Below are positions 1 through 8,532 of a DNA stretch of 34,459 nt, piece after piece. The notes beneath the pieces were generated by a model. The model saw only the letters and a list, made by a program, of their open reading frames with translations, was not told the DNA's origin and did not search any database. A program made the position numbers and the translations under genes. Positions within the stretch are counted from its first letter, which is position 1, and each line of letters opens with the position of its first letter. This DNA is from Saprospiraceae bacterium (GTDB taxonomy: Bacteria; Bacteroidota; Bacteroidia; Chitinophagales; Saprospiraceae), in contig JAHDBH010000028.1 of the NCBI GenBank assembly GCA_020630495.1, positions 1 to 34,459 of the forward strand, written 5' to 3'.

Positions 1-383
1 CCATTTCCAAATGCATTCTCATACAATCCAGAGCTTCCTGTAAGTGTGATCGACTTCACATCTTCCTGATAATCAAGGGCATGCAGCAATGCTAGATGTC
101 CTCCCAGGCTATTTCCTATGAGATGTATGTCTTTTTCGCCCTTATACTCGAGGAACTTAGCAAAATACTCCTTGAGGCCTGAGAGCGTCGCTTTTTTGAG
201 CGGAAGCTCAAAGATAGGAAGCAGTGGTATCAGCACTCTATGGGTCTTCTGGAACTCTTGTATCACCCCACTGAAATTACTTAAGCCACCCATGAGCCCA
301 TGCACTAGCACCAAGGGTGTATCGCCCTGGCCATATTCGCCATATCGATATCCGCCTTCTTCTTTGATCTCGTAGTCCGTCAT
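1..383 (-). CDS. Alpha/beta hydrolase, 3' end cut by window edge
   Basis: Reading the minus strand from an ATG at 383 gives an open frame to the left edge, about 127 residues. It shows an HG oxyanion-type motif (LVHGLMGG, about residue 30) and a nucleophile elbow GNSLGGH (about residue 92), whose serine is the expected nucleophile. These define an alpha/beta hydrolase with the acid and histidine of the triad beyond the edge. The substrate cannot be inferred. The start ATG overlaps the ctaA stop codon (ATGA, 380-383), so the two genes are probably translationally coupled in one operon. No signal peptide is seen, so it is probably cytoplasmic. The plus-strand frame over the same bases is taken to be a shadow. 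Confidence 0.85.
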   Translation of the reverse strand, partial: MTDYEIKEEGGYRYGEYGQGDTPLVLVHGLMGGLSNFSGVIQEFQKTHRVLIPLLPIFELPLKKATLSGLKEYFAKFLEYKGEKDIHLIGNSLGGHLALLHALDYQEDVKSITLTGSSGLYENAFGN

Positions 384-1456
384 GTGCGTGCAGGTGTTGA
401 TGAAGTGTGTCTTGCCGCAAAAAACAAAAATACAACTATGGAAAGCAACAAAATTGCCACCATCTGATGTGCAGAACCCCATCCTACAGGTATGCTTCCT
501 ACACTCAGTACCAAAGTAGTAATACCAAGGAGAATCTGAGCTATCAAAAGTAGTATCATGATACCCCCTGCTCGACGTATGGCAGTGCTGCTATGTCTCA
601 TCAATCGACTTATCCACCACCACAAGATCAACCCTGTCAATAAGTACGCCAGCATCCTATGACTAAACTGTACAAGCGCAGGCATAAAGACCGCTAGACC
701 ATCATAATCCACGACATTACTCCACTTCCAAGAATCTCCGTCCCGCAAAGCATCTGGAATGAACTTACCATTCATATCTGGCCACTGTGGATAGAGCAAT
801 GCGGCCTTCATACCACTCATCCATCCTCCTAGAATGATCTGCACTGACAACAGCACGAGAATCACACGTGACCATACCATGAGACTAGACCTATGCGCGG
901 ATCGCACTAGCTCTACTGAGCGCCACTTTTCTTTCATCCATGTCCACAGTATGATGCAATACAAGATCAACGCTAGACCCAGATGGACAGATAACTTATA
1001 GGCATTAACCCATGGCCTATCTTTCAATCCACTCGCTACCATGATCCATCCGAATAGAGCGACGATAGCTGCACCAAAGAACATAGCTAGTAGATTAGGT
1101 ACCAGACGCTTGGGTATCCAGCCACGTAGGACGAAGTAAATCAATGGAAACAGAAATACAAAGCCCATCATCCTAGCCCATAGTCTATGAAAGTACTCCC
1201 AGAAGTAAATGAACTTAAACTCTGACATCGTCATGCCTTCGTTGATCTTCTTGTACTGCGGCGTGAGCTTGTACTCTTCTAGTGCTTCTGTCCATGCTGC
1301 AGCGCTCAGTGGAGGCAACGTGCCTTCCACGATCTCCCACTCTGTAATACTCAGACCGGACTCGGTCAGTCGTGTCACACCACCGATAAAAATCTGAAAC
1401 CACACCAATATCGCGCCCAGCAAAAGCCAGTTCCTCACAGCAGGTTTAATATTCAT
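380..1456 (-). CDS. ctaA: Heme A synthase, COX15/CtaA family
   Basis: This is an integral membrane protein of 358 residues with about eight predicted TM helices. The family oxidises the methyl group of heme O to the formyl of heme A for aa3-type cytochrome oxidases. The motif GGVTRLTESGLSI near residue 26 is characteristic of the COX15-like branch. Four histidines in membrane segments are the expected heme ligands: EYFHRLWAR, LSVHLGLAL, QFSHRMLAY and SAHQMVAI. The length fits the COX15-like type. The gene is first in a minus-strand unit that continues into the hydrolase at the left edge. Its presence implies aerobic respiration with an a-type oxidase. The upstream region is the putative origin. 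Confidence 0.93.
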   Translation of the reverse strand: MNIKPAVRNWLLLGAILVWFQIFIGGVTRLTESGLSITEWEIVEGTLPPLSAAAWTEALEEYKLTPQYKKINEGMTMSEFKFIYFWEYFHRLWARMMGFVFLFPLIYFVLRGWIPKRLVPNLLAMFFGAAIVALFGWIMVASGLKDRPWVNAYKLSVHLGLALILYCIILWTWMKEKWRSVELVRSAHRSSLMVWSRVILVLLSVQIILGGWMSGMKAALLYPQWPDMNGKFIPDALRDGDSWKWSNVVDYDGLAVFMPALVQFSHRMLAYLLTGLILWWWISRLMRHSSTAIRRAGGIMILLLIAQILLGITTLVLSVGSIPVGWGSAHQMVAILLLSIVVFLFFAARHTSSTPART

Positions 1457-1763
1457 TTCTTTTTTTCAGTTTGTAGATCATTACTATTATACATCTAGCG
1501 ACGTTGATAAGTGTTGGTCTCAACAAATAATCTCGTATAGATAACTCATAATCAACTACTTACACACATGTATTTTTCTATGTATTATTGTTGATAAGTA
1601 TGTTGGTAAGTCTCTTGTAGTTTTTAGTCGCTCACAGCTATAAGAAATATTATAGATTTTGTTCAAGGATACTGGGCTTATCCACATGCTATCCACACTA
1701 TATTGATCCAGTATATATAGAGCTACTCGCAGAGATCCATGACAATATGACGTCTTTTGTAGT
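1457..1763. other. Divergent intergenic region, candidate oriC
   Basis: This 307-base gap separates divergently oriented ctaA (-) and dtd (+). It is clearly richer in AT than the flanking genes. It contains one perfect DnaA box TTATCCACA (1678-1686) and three one-mismatch copies: CTATCCACA 1689-1697, TTACACACA 1560-1568, and TTATCAACA on the minus strand at 1589-1597. A weaker site with two mismatches lies at 1502-1510 (minus). Two similar segments, GTTGATAAGTGTTGGT near 1503 and GTTGATAAGTATGTTGG near 1590, form an imperfect direct repeat. Nearly all genes for the next 20 kb run rightward and both genes to the left run leftward, as expected around an origin. No good TAnnTTTG promoter was found for either flanking gene. 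The origin call is inference; dnaA itself is not in the window. Confidence 0.5.
1678..1697 (+). promoter_or_regulatory. Tandem pair of DnaA-box-like sites
   Basis: TTATCCACA (1678-1686) matches the DnaA consensus TTATNCACA exactly. CTATCCACA (1689-1697) differs at one base. Their start points are 11 bases apart and in the same orientation, about one helical turn, so two DnaA molecules could bind on the same face of the helix. They lie about 70-85 bases before the dtd start. Alternatively they could be regulatory DnaA sites for dtd rather than part of an origin. Confidence 0.55.
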
Positions 1764-2210
1764 ATGCGTGCAATACTTCAGCGAGTCGCGCGAGCGAGTG
1801 TGAAGGTAGATGGTTATACCACAGGTTCTATTGATCGTGGTTTACTTCTGCTGTGTGGATTCACATCCCAGGATGATCATGATGATATGGAGTATATTCT
1901 CAGGAAAGTACTGCAGATGCGTATTTTCTCAGATGCTGAGGGTAAGATGAATCTGTCCGTACAGGACATAGGAGGTTCTATACTTCTAGTAAGTCAGTTC
2001 ACGCTGTACGCAAGTACTAAGAAGGGAAATCGCCCAAGCTTTATACACTCAGCTCCAGCCGATCAGGCACAGGTGTTATATGACGAGTTTGTGCATATGG
2101 CAGCATCTGTCATCAAATGTGAGACAGGGAGATTTGGTGCTGATATGCAAGTCGAGCTGATCAATGATGGACCAGTCACCATATACCTAGATAGCAAAGA
2201 CAGACAGTAG
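1764..2210 (+). CDS. dtd: D-aminoacyl-tRNA deacylase
   Basis: The 148-residue product has the usual family length. Dtd hydrolyses D-amino acids (and glycine mischarged on tRNA-Ala) from tRNA, protecting translation fidelity. Both active-site signatures are present: SQFTLYA near residue 77 and the cross-dimer GPVT motif in [10 protein letters not shown] near residue 135. The N-terminus [13 protein letters not shown] is typical, which supports the ATG at 1764. The enzyme is a cytoplasmic homodimer. It is the first gene right of the putative origin, and the next gene begins one base after its stop codon, suggesting an operon. Confidence 0.96.
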   Translation: MRAILQRVARASVKVDGYTTGSIDRGLLLLCGFTSQDDHDDMEYILRKVLQMRIFSDAEGKMNLSVQDIGGSILLVSQFTLYASTKKGNRPSFIHSAPADQAQVLYDEFVHMAASVIKCETGRFGADMQVELINDGPVTIYLDSKDRQ

Positions 2211-2211
2211 T

Positions 2212-2571
2212 ATGGATATCAGAGACTGGCAGCAAGAGATAGATGAGTGGATCAAGACCCATGGCGTACGCTACTTTGACGTCAGGACTAATGGTCTCAT
2301 CCTTATGGAGGAAGTAGGAGAGCTGGCGCGTCATCTCGCTAGACAGCATGGCGAGCAAAGTTATAAGCACGCACAGGATGAGGACACCACCAAGCAAGCT
2401 ATCCAGGAAGAGATGGCAGACATTCTCTTTGTGCTCATGTGTCTGGCTAATCAGATGGAGGTAGATCTAGGCGCGTGCCTCCGCCAATCCATAGCCAAGA
2501 AGACTAAGCGTGATAGTGATCGACATCTCACCAATCCAAAACTCGCGGACACAAACCCTACAGATGGATGA
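2212..2571 (+). CDS. MazG-like nucleotide pyrophosphohydrolase
   Basis: The product has 119 residues and an all-alpha NTP-PPase signature: EEVGE (about residue 29) followed by EEMADILF (about residue 65). This gives the EExxE...ExxD metal-binding pattern of MazG/dUTPase-like enzymes, which hydrolyse nucleoside triphosphates to the monophosphate and PPi. It is a single-domain protein, far shorter than the two-domain MazG. Family members clean non-canonical or excess NTPs; the preferred substrate cannot be read from sequence. The start lies one base after the dtd stop, and its end overlaps the next gene by four bases (ATGA). Confidence 0.88.
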   Translation: MDIRDWQQEIDEWIKTHGVRYFDVRTNGLILMEEVGELARHLARQHGEQSYKHAQDEDTTKQAIQEEMADILFVLMCLANQMEVDLGACLRQSIAKKTKRDSDRHLTNPKLADTNPTDG

Positions 2572-3557
2572 GCTGGTATATACGCATCATATTTATACTG
2601 CTTTGTAGTATCATCTTGGCAGCGATCAGCGCAGACTATCTAGCTACTGATACCTCTACGCATGCTAATCAGCAGTTCATTAACACTGCCAATGCTCCTA
2701 TAGGCTATCAGACCCAGCTCATTCATTACGTTGCTTCTGATCAAGAATATCAGAAGACTGTGTACTGGTATGAGCAGCAGGATAGTACACTTTATCTGGT
2801 CGAAGATATGATTCCGCTTTATAGATATCCTGGATGGAGAGATACGCTCGTCATATCAGACATCCATAGTGTGTATGCAAAGTCACGTACATTTTATCTG
2901 GGTACAGACGCATTTGGCCGCAGCCTCTATAGTCGACTTCTATATGGTCTGAGGATATCGCTGGTGGTAGGCCTTATCAGCGTGCTACTCAGTGCTGTGA
3001 TAGGTGTGATCATGGGCCTGCTAGCAGGACTAGGAGGAAGATGGGTGGATGAGATTGTCATGTTTTTGGTTAATAGTGTATGGTCTATTCCTACTTTGCT
3101 GCTTGTCTTTGTGGTGTTGATAGCTGTAGGACGGGGTTTGTGGAATGTCGTCTTTGCCATAGGTATCACCATGTGGGTCGAGGTAGCGCGAGTAGTGCGA
3201 GGACAGATTTTGTCTCTCAAGCAAGAGAACTATGTGGCTTTCGCCAAAATGTCTGGTACACCCATGTGGCGCGTAGTGAGACATCACATCCTACCTAATA
3301 TACTGGGACCACTTTTCGTTATCTTGACTGCCAACTTTGCGATGGCGATACTACTAGAAGCGGGCCTGAGTTTTCTGGGATTTGGTGTGCAGCCACCAGC
3401 GCCTAGTCTAGGAAATATATTGAGCGAGAACTACGGACTAGCTCTATCAGGTAGAGTTGGGATAGCATTGATACCAGCGCTGATCATTATGATACTCGTG
3501 TTCTGTATCAATGTCCTTGGTAATCACCTTCGTGATGTAAATGACGTGCGCTACTGA
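2568..3557 (+). CDS. ABC transporter permease, DppC/OppC type
   Basis: This 329-residue membrane protein starts with one TM helix (about residues 5-23), then about 100 soluble residues, then about five TM helices. The segment GTDAFGRSLYSRLLYG before the TM block is typical of dipeptide/oligopeptide permeases of the DppC class. The EAA-like loop SGTPMWRVVRHHILPN (about residue 230) contacts the ATPase subunit. A DppB partner, ATPases and a binding protein are not found beside it, so they must be encoded elsewhere if it works as an importer. The start overlaps the upstream gene (ATGA) and the stop overlaps the next start (TGATG). Confidence 0.9.
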   Translation: MSWYIRIIFILLCSIILAAISADYLATDTSTHANQQFINTANAPIGYQTQLIHYVASDQEYQKTVYWYEQQDSTLYLVEDMIPLYRYPGWRDTLVISDIHSVYAKSRTFYLGTDAFGRSLYSRLLYGLRISLVVGLISVLLSAVIGVIMGLLAGLGGRWVDEIVMFLVNSVWSIPTLLLVFVVLIAVGRGLWNVVFAIGITMWVEVARVVRGQILSLKQENYVAFAKMSGTPMWRVVRHHILPNILGPLFVILTANFAMAILLEAGLSFLGFGVQPPAPSLGNILSENYGLALSGRVGIALIPALIIMILVFCINVLGNHLRDVNDVRY

Positions 3558-4807
3558 TGAATAGACAACTGGAAATATTACAAAAGCTAGAGAAGGATCT
3601 CAATCTCAAGCAACTCCAGATTAAGAGCTTGCTCAATATCACCCAGGCCATCAATGAAAATCTATCGTCTCAGGGTCTCTACTCCATGTACGAGTCATTT
3701 CTCGGCTGGGAGATGGGAGTAGGTAAGATGGCGCTACTCGTCAACGAGGACAATGCTTGGCGATGCAATGCAGAGATACTCTCCTCTGGCTCAGAACTGC
3801 TAGATAGAGGTGTCATCACTGAGCTCTTGCAGATCAAGCGTCTCACTACAGTTAAGAACAAAGGCTATGACATACTTGCTGAATTTGATATAGTAGTGCC
3901 TGTGTATCACAAGGAGCTTCCGCTGTCTTTTGCTCTGATTGGAGGAATGAAGGATAATGATGATCTCTATGATAAGCTACAGTTTATCACTACAATTACC
4001 AATATCGTCACAGTAGCTATAGAGAATAAGCGACTATTTAATAGACAGCTCGAGCAAGAAAAGTATAAGAAAGAAATAGAGCTGGCCAGCGAGGTTCAGA
4101 AAATGCTCATTCCTGAGGGGATGCCAGAGCTGAAATATTGCGACATAGCCAGTATCTATCAGCCGCACTACAATGTAGGCGGTGATTACATTGATGTCAT
4201 CAGACTACGAGATGATAATCTACTGCTGTGCATAGCTGATATCTCTGGTAAGGGAGTATCAGCGGCACTGCTTATGGCAAATTTCCAAGCACTTATCCAC
4301 ACACTCATCCTTCAGCACACAGACTTAGAAGCGCTCGTCCGAGATATCAACATGTCTGTCAATAAAATTACCAAGGGCGATAAATATCTCACCTTCTTTA
4401 TAGCCATGATTCATCAGGATACACAGCAGATGGAATACATTAATGCAGGACATTTTCCGCCATTTCTCGTGAGTGATGCCTCTGAGCAGCGACTCGACAA
4501 AGGGACTACTGTCATAGGAGCATTTGATGAATTACCTTTCGTAGAGTTGGGAAAAGCGTCTTTGGATAGCGATGCAGTTTTATTAGCATTCACAGATGGA
4601 CTCACAGATATTACAGATGATCAAGGTGAGTATTTTTCTGATGAGCACATAGCAGATTTTCTAGCTCGCACGAGGGAGCACGATGCCACCCATATCACAG
4701 AGCAGTTGCAGAGCCGCATGGAAGAATTCAAAGGATCTTCAGGATATCCTGATGACATCGCGGTGCTTACTTGTAAGTTTGACTTTAATACGAGCAATGA
4801 AGGATAA
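3557..4807 (+). CDS. GAF-like plus PP2C (SpoIIE/RsbU) serine phosphatase
   Basis: The 416-residue protein has an N-terminal coiled/helical start, a GAF-like sensory region (about 30-160), a connecting helix (about 160-190) and a PP2C phosphatase domain (about 195-410). Phosphatase motifs with metal-binding aspartates are visible: GGDYIDV, ADISGKGVSAALLM, NAGHFPPF, AFTDGLTD and PDDIAVL. RsbU/SpoIIE enzymes dephosphorylate anti-sigma-factor antagonists in partner-switching pathways. No antagonist (STAS) or anti-sigma kinase gene is adjacent. It shares one base with the permease (TGATG), and the next gene starts inside its 3' end at 4797, so coupling is likely. Confidence 0.92.
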   Translation: MNRQLEILQKLEKDLNLKQLQIKSLLNITQAINENLSSQGLYSMYESFLGWEMGVGKMALLVNEDNAWRCNAEILSSGSELLDRGVITELLQIKRLTTVKNKGYDILAEFDIVVPVYHKELPLSFALIGGMKDNDDLYDKLQFITTITNIVTVAIENKRLFNRQLEQEKYKKEIELASEVQKMLIPEGMPELKYCDIASIYQPHYNVGGDYIDVIRLRDDNLLLCIADISGKGVSAALLMANFQALIHTLILQHTDLEALVRDINMSVNKITKGDKYLTFFIAMIHQDTQQMEYINAGHFPPFLVSDASEQRLDKGTTVIGAFDELPFVELGKASLDSDAVLLAFTDGLTDITDDQGEYFSDEHIADFLARTREHDATHITEQLQSRMEEFKGSSGYPDDIAVLTCKFDFNTSNEG

Positions 4808-5558
4808 GACTACAGCTGGATTATTGGCAATTTTTGGAGGGGTGTTTGGTATACACCGCTTTTACTTGGGACAGACGGCCTTAGGTATTCTCTATATACT
4901 GCTCAGTATCACAAGTCTCAGTGCGATACTCGGTCTTATAGATGGTATCATCTTCCTTGCGCAGGACGAAAAGCGCTTTGACTATAAGTATAATAAGCAT
5001 CGCTATCAGTATCAAGGTAGGCAGGCAGACGTCCGCCAGCGACCTCAGCGTCGATCCAATGCTCCTGTAAAGAAGCGGACTACCCAGTCACCAGCTCCCA
5101 GACGAAGTACGACCTCTAAGAAAAATCCATTCTTCGAGACAGGAATGAAGAAGTATGAAGACTACGATATGAGCGGAGCGATTGCCGATTTCAACAAGGC
5201 CCTTGAGATCTCTCCTCAGCACGTGCACACACACTTTCGCCTAGCCTGCGCCTACAGTCTTATGGAGAATAAGAAAAAAGGATTTTACCATCTCAGCAAG
5301 GCGGTAGAAAACGGTATGACCAAGCTAGATAAGATCAAGTCCACGGACGAACTGGCCTTCTTGCGCATACAAGATGAGTACGAAGATTTTGAAAAGAACA
5401 ACTTTCGTCTAGCGCCATCAGTACAGCCACCTGCAGACATCAAGGGCCTAGATGAAGACATACTCTTACGCCAACTTAATAAGCTCAAAGATCTGAGAGA
5501 TCGAGGAATACTCACAGAAGCCGAGTTCGTACAAGAAAAAAGAAAGCTCAGCCGATGA
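4797..5558 (+). CDS. TM2-domain protein with TPR-like and C-terminal SHOCT segments
   Basis: I chose the ATG at 4797, inside the 3' end of the phosphatase gene, because the TM2 domain starts directly there; a longer frame from 4683 has no domain support. The 253-residue product has a TM2 domain (about 1-60, two TM helices, with GGVFGIHRFYLGQ). A basic, Ser/Arg-rich linker follows (about 70-115). Next is a helical TPR-like segment beginning GMKKYEDYDMSGAIADFNKA. The last 27 residues, LNKLKDLRDRGILTEAEF and on, fit a SHOCT motif. A scaffold or oligomerising membrane role is plausible; no enzymatic function is indicated. Its stop overlaps the next start (ATGA). Confidence 0.85.
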   Translation: MKDKTTAGLLAIFGGVFGIHRFYLGQTALGILYILLSITSLSAILGLIDGIIFLAQDEKRFDYKYNKHRYQYQGRQADVRQRPQRRSNAPVKKRTTQSPAPRRSTTSKKNPFFETGMKKYEDYDMSGAIADFNKALEISPQHVHTHFRLACAYSLMENKKKGFYHLSKAVENGMTKLDKIKSTDELAFLRIQDEYEDFEKNNFRLAPSVQPPADIKGLDEDILLRQLNKLKDLRDRGILTEAEFVQEKRKLSR

Positions 5559-6217
5559 TTGCCAAGGAACTCATATCAGAATCGCTCATTCCAGTGCGCA
5601 CGAGTGACACCGGTAATAGCGCATTGCTCGTCATGCAAGACTTCAATGTCCACCACTTGCCTGTGGTCAATCACCAGGAGCTCCTAGGCGTCATATCAGA
5701 GGAAGTCATACTCAATCATCCTTTGACCGATGACATAGGAAGTATGGAGATCATAGATGGCATCGCCTATGCGCAAGAGCAGGATCATCTCTTTGAGGTC
5801 ATGAGACTGCTGGTGCGACAGCGTCTTTCTACCATTCCTATAGTGGATAGCGAGCAGAAATATCTCGGTACCATTCATCACATGGACCTATTGTTCTACT
5901 TTGCTGAGACATATTCGCTAGCAGAGACGGGGGCGATCATCCTCATGAGTATGAAGAAGTCGGACTACAGTCTTGCGGACATCACACGAGTCATAGAGGC
6001 CGAAGGTGGTAGGGTGCTCTGTACCTTTGTGCATGCTGATGACCAGCAGGATAGTATCAAGCTGAGTCTTAAGCTCAGTAGCGATGATACGGATCGGATC
6101 ATCGAGACGCTCACACGTATGGGATATGAGATCGAGGGAAACTATAGCAAAGAGCAGGAGTACCTGGGTCTTTATCAAGATCGATACGATTCGTTCTTAC
6201 ACTATCTCAGTATGTAG
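5555..6217 (+). CDS. CBS-pair protein with C-terminal ACT-like region
   Basis: The 220-residue protein starts with two CBS motifs (about 1-60 and 65-120) that probably bind an adenine nucleotide. The second contains RLSTIPIVDSEQKYLGTIH. The region 125-200 (TGAIILMSMKKSDYSLADI onward) has the alternating strand/helix look of an ACT-like domain. It is probably a soluble regulatory protein with no catalytic motif. The start overlaps the TM2 gene by four bases. The Omp85-type gene begins within its 3' end or just after it. Confidence 0.85.
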   Translation: MIAKELISESLIPVRTSDTGNSALLVMQDFNVHHLPVVNHQELLGVISEEVILNHPLTDDIGSMEIIDGIAYAQEQDHLFEVMRLLVRQRLSTIPIVDSEQKYLGTIHHMDLLFYFAETYSLAETGAIILMSMKKSDYSLADITRVIEAEGGRVLCTFVHADDQQDSIKLSLKLSSDDTDRIIETLTRMGYEIEGNYSKEQEYLGLYQDRYDSFLHYLSM

Positions 6218-7595
6218 AGCACGGCTGCTGCAAGCAAGCCTCCTCATAGTACTGGCTATACCTGCCACTGCTCAGGACAGCGTCCATATCACGCAGTATG
6301 AGATATCTGGCACAGAGCGCACTTCGAGCCAGGCCTTACTCTCCTGGCTACAGCTGTACCCTCAGCGGCTGACGAGTCTGGATCTAGACCAGCAATTGAC
6401 AGCGATGGCCGTAGATCTCGATAGACAGCTAGCTATCTCATCAGCGCAGATTAATATCTCAGAGTGGACCCAGGACGAGCTGACAATTGCCGTGGATATC
6501 GATGAGCAGATTCCTTTTTTTCTGATACCATTCGTAGAGCTAGCAGATAGAAACTTCAATGAGTGGTGGAGCCAGTATGACCGTGATCTCACTAGGATCA
6601 ATGTGGGAGTCGATCTCCAACTCTTACAACTCACGGGCCGTCTAGACCCTCTGAGATTGCAGTTGCAGGCTGGATTTGTAGACGAGATCGTCTTGGAATA
6701 TACTTTACCATTTTTGAGTGCAGGCACACCACTAGGCATTGAGACAGAGACACGACTTGCACGATCTGACAGGGTACATCACAGCTCTGTGGACAATCGC
6801 CGCGTCTTCAGTGAGCTAGAAGACGGACTCGTAGAGACCTGGATACACCAGAGAATAGGCCTCACATACCGAGCGCGACCAAGGTGGACACACAGGCTGG
6901 ACTTAGGATACCAGTCGCGCACCATAAGCTCGGGAGATATTGACGATTTCAACCCTGCCTATTTTAGACGATCTGATCAGCGCCAGCAGTATGCTAGTGT
7001 GAGCTATACGATGGACTATGATAGTCGTGATCTGAGGATATACCCATCTCAGGGTGTGAGGTTTCAGGGCGCTTTCGCGCAAATGGGCATAGGGCTGTGG
7101 GATGATCTTTCACTGACACAGGTCAGCTTATCAGCTGAGCTAGCGCGCTCATGGTCTAGATGGAGACTATACATGAGAGCAGCAGGCCAACAGACAGTCG
7201 CAGGGGAAGCAGATCAAGTGCACAATAGAGCCTTGGGCTACCGTCAGGATGTAGTGCGTGGCTATCAGCAGTATGTGGTAGACGGTGAAGACTATGCCTA
7301 TGCTCAAGTAGATATGAAGTACAGGCTTCTCAGTACATCACTCTCGCTTGGGTCTCTCATGCCTGTGCGAGCATGGAGACAGATGCCCATATCACTGCTA
7401 CTAGGTCCACACATAGATACTGGTGTAGTGCGCAATCGATTTTCTGCAGGCCAAAATGATCTTGCATCAGAGCTGCTCATAGGATATGGACTTGGAATAG
7501 ATATTGTACTCTATGAGAACTTTGTCTTTTCCTTGGAGCTCTCCAGGAACATCCTAGGAGAGACGGGGTTATTCTTGGGCGCGCCTACGTACTAG
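6126..7595 (+). CDS. Omp85/BamA-like outer membrane barrel protein (start uncertain)
   Basis: The frame encodes a signal sequence (ARLLQASLLIVLAIPATAQ), one POTRA-like domain (VHITQYEISGTERTSS onward) and a C-terminal beta barrel. The barrel carries the Omp85/D15-type motif DSRDLRIYPSQGVRFQGAF and ends with GLGIDIVLYENFVFSLEL and an aromatic last residue. Such proteins insert or translocate outer-membrane proteins. With one POTRA it is shorter than BamA and closer to a TamA- or accessory-type member. No ATG, GTG or TTG lies just before the signal peptide. The nearest in-frame ATGs are 6126 and 6084, inside the CBS gene, leaving about 35-50 residues before the hydrophobic core. A non-canonical start near 6190 is also possible. 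Confidence 0.82.
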   Translation: MRSRETIAKSRSTWVFIKIDTIRSYTISVCRARLLQASLLIVLAIPATAQDSVHITQYEISGTERTSSQALLSWLQLYPQRLTSLDLDQQLTAMAVDLDRQLAISSAQINISEWTQDELTIAVDIDEQIPFFLIPFVELADRNFNEWWSQYDRDLTRINVGVDLQLLQLTGRLDPLRLQLQAGFVDEIVLEYTLPFLSAGTPLGIETETRLARSDRVHHSSVDNRRVFSELEDGLVETWIHQRIGLTYRARPRWTHRLDLGYQSRTISSGDIDDFNPAYFRRSDQRQQYASVSYTMDYDSRDLRIYPSQGVRFQGAFAQMGIGLWDDLSLTQVSLSAELARSWSRWRLYMRAAGQQTVAGEADQVHNRALGYRQDVVRGYQQYVVDGEDYAYAQVDMKYRLLSTSLSLGSLMPVRAWRQMPISLLLGPHIDTGVVRNRFSAGQNDLASELLIGYGLGIDIVLYENFVFSLELSRNILGETGLFLGAPTY

Positions 7596-7647
7596 ACTAG
7601 CTGGATGAGCTAGAGCACCTAGAGCAAAGCCCGCCTAGACAGTCATC

Positions 7648-8532
7648 ATGAAACTACTCATCTACGGAAAGCACTACGCTGAGAGCAATCAGCCTGAGCT
7701 AGAGCAGATTGCTCAGCTACTGACACGCTATGATGTGACCGTAGCAATCTATGGACCTTATCTCCGTCAGCTGCCAGATCATCTGGTAGATCAACTGTCT
7801 AGCGTAGAGACGATAGAAGATCGAGCGCAGCTCAGTCAGTGGTCACCACATTTCATCTTATCTCTGGGAGGCGACGGCACTATCTTGGCAGCAGCGCTTC
7901 TCGTGAAGGATCTCGCTATTCCTATACTCGGTATCAATATGGGCCGTCTAGGTTTTCTGGCAAGTGTAGAGAAGTCGATCATAGCGGAGGCCTTACATCA
8001 TATAGTGCACGGTAGCTATACCACAGAGGAGCGAACGATGCTTCATTTAGAGACCAATTTACCACTGTTTGACAATGATCGATTTGCGCTCAATGACTTC
8101 ACGCTGCTCAAGCGTGACTTAAGTGCCATGATCACGATCCATACATACGTCAATGGAGAGTATCTCACCAGCTACTGGGGAGATGGAGTGATCTTGGCTA
8201 CGCCCACGGGAAGCACAGCATACAGCCTCAGCTGTGGAGGACCTATCATATTCCCTGGTAGCGGAAACTTTGTCATCACGCCCGTAGCTCCGCACAATCT
8301 TTCTATGAGACCCATCATCATCAGCGATGATAGCGTCGTCTCCTTTGAGATAGAGGGAAGGGCAGATACCTATCTGACCACTTTGGATTCTAGATTTGAG
8401 ACGATCACAGCGTCGCACCAGCTCGCAGTGAGGAAGTGTGACTATTCCACTATACTGGTCCACTTGCCAGAGTACAGCTTCCAGCAGACAATGAGAAATA
8501 AATTAACATGGGGACGAGATCAGCGCAATTAA
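7648..8532 (+). CDS. nadK: NAD kinase
   Basis: The 294-residue ATP-NAD kinase phosphorylates NAD+ to NADP+. The GGDGT motif is at residues 74-78 (LSLGGDGTILAAA), followed by GINMGRLGFLASV, the ALNDFTL substrate motif (ND instead of the more usual NE) and GDGVILATPTGSTAYSLSCGGP. The length is normal for bacterial NadK. It is a cytoplasmic essential enzyme in most bacteria. Its 3' end overlaps the next gene by 25 bases. A 52-base gap separates it from the upstream barrel gene. Confidence 0.96.
   Translation: MKLLIYGKHYAESNQPELEQIAQLLTRYDVTVAIYGPYLRQLPDHLVDQLSSVETIEDRAQLSQWSPHFILSLGGDGTILAAALLVKDLAIPILGINMGRLGFLASVEKSIIAEALHHIVHGSYTTEERTMLHLETNLPLFDNDRFALNDFTLLKRDLSAMITIHTYVNGEYLTSYWGDGVILATPTGSTAYSLSCGGPIIFPGSGNFVITPVAPHNLSMRPIIISDDSVVSFEIEGRADTYLTTLDSRFETITASHQLAVRKCDYSTILVHLPEYSFQQTMRNKLTWGRDQRN

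Noticed and set aside
118-375. Plus-strand open frame of 85 codons
   Set aside because: It lies opposite an alpha/beta hydrolase with a clear nucleophile elbow; the translation has no motif.
1457-1763. A tRNA or small gene in the ctaA-dtd gap
   Set aside because: No clover-leaf, conserved tRNA arms or open frame of useful length was seen on either strand.
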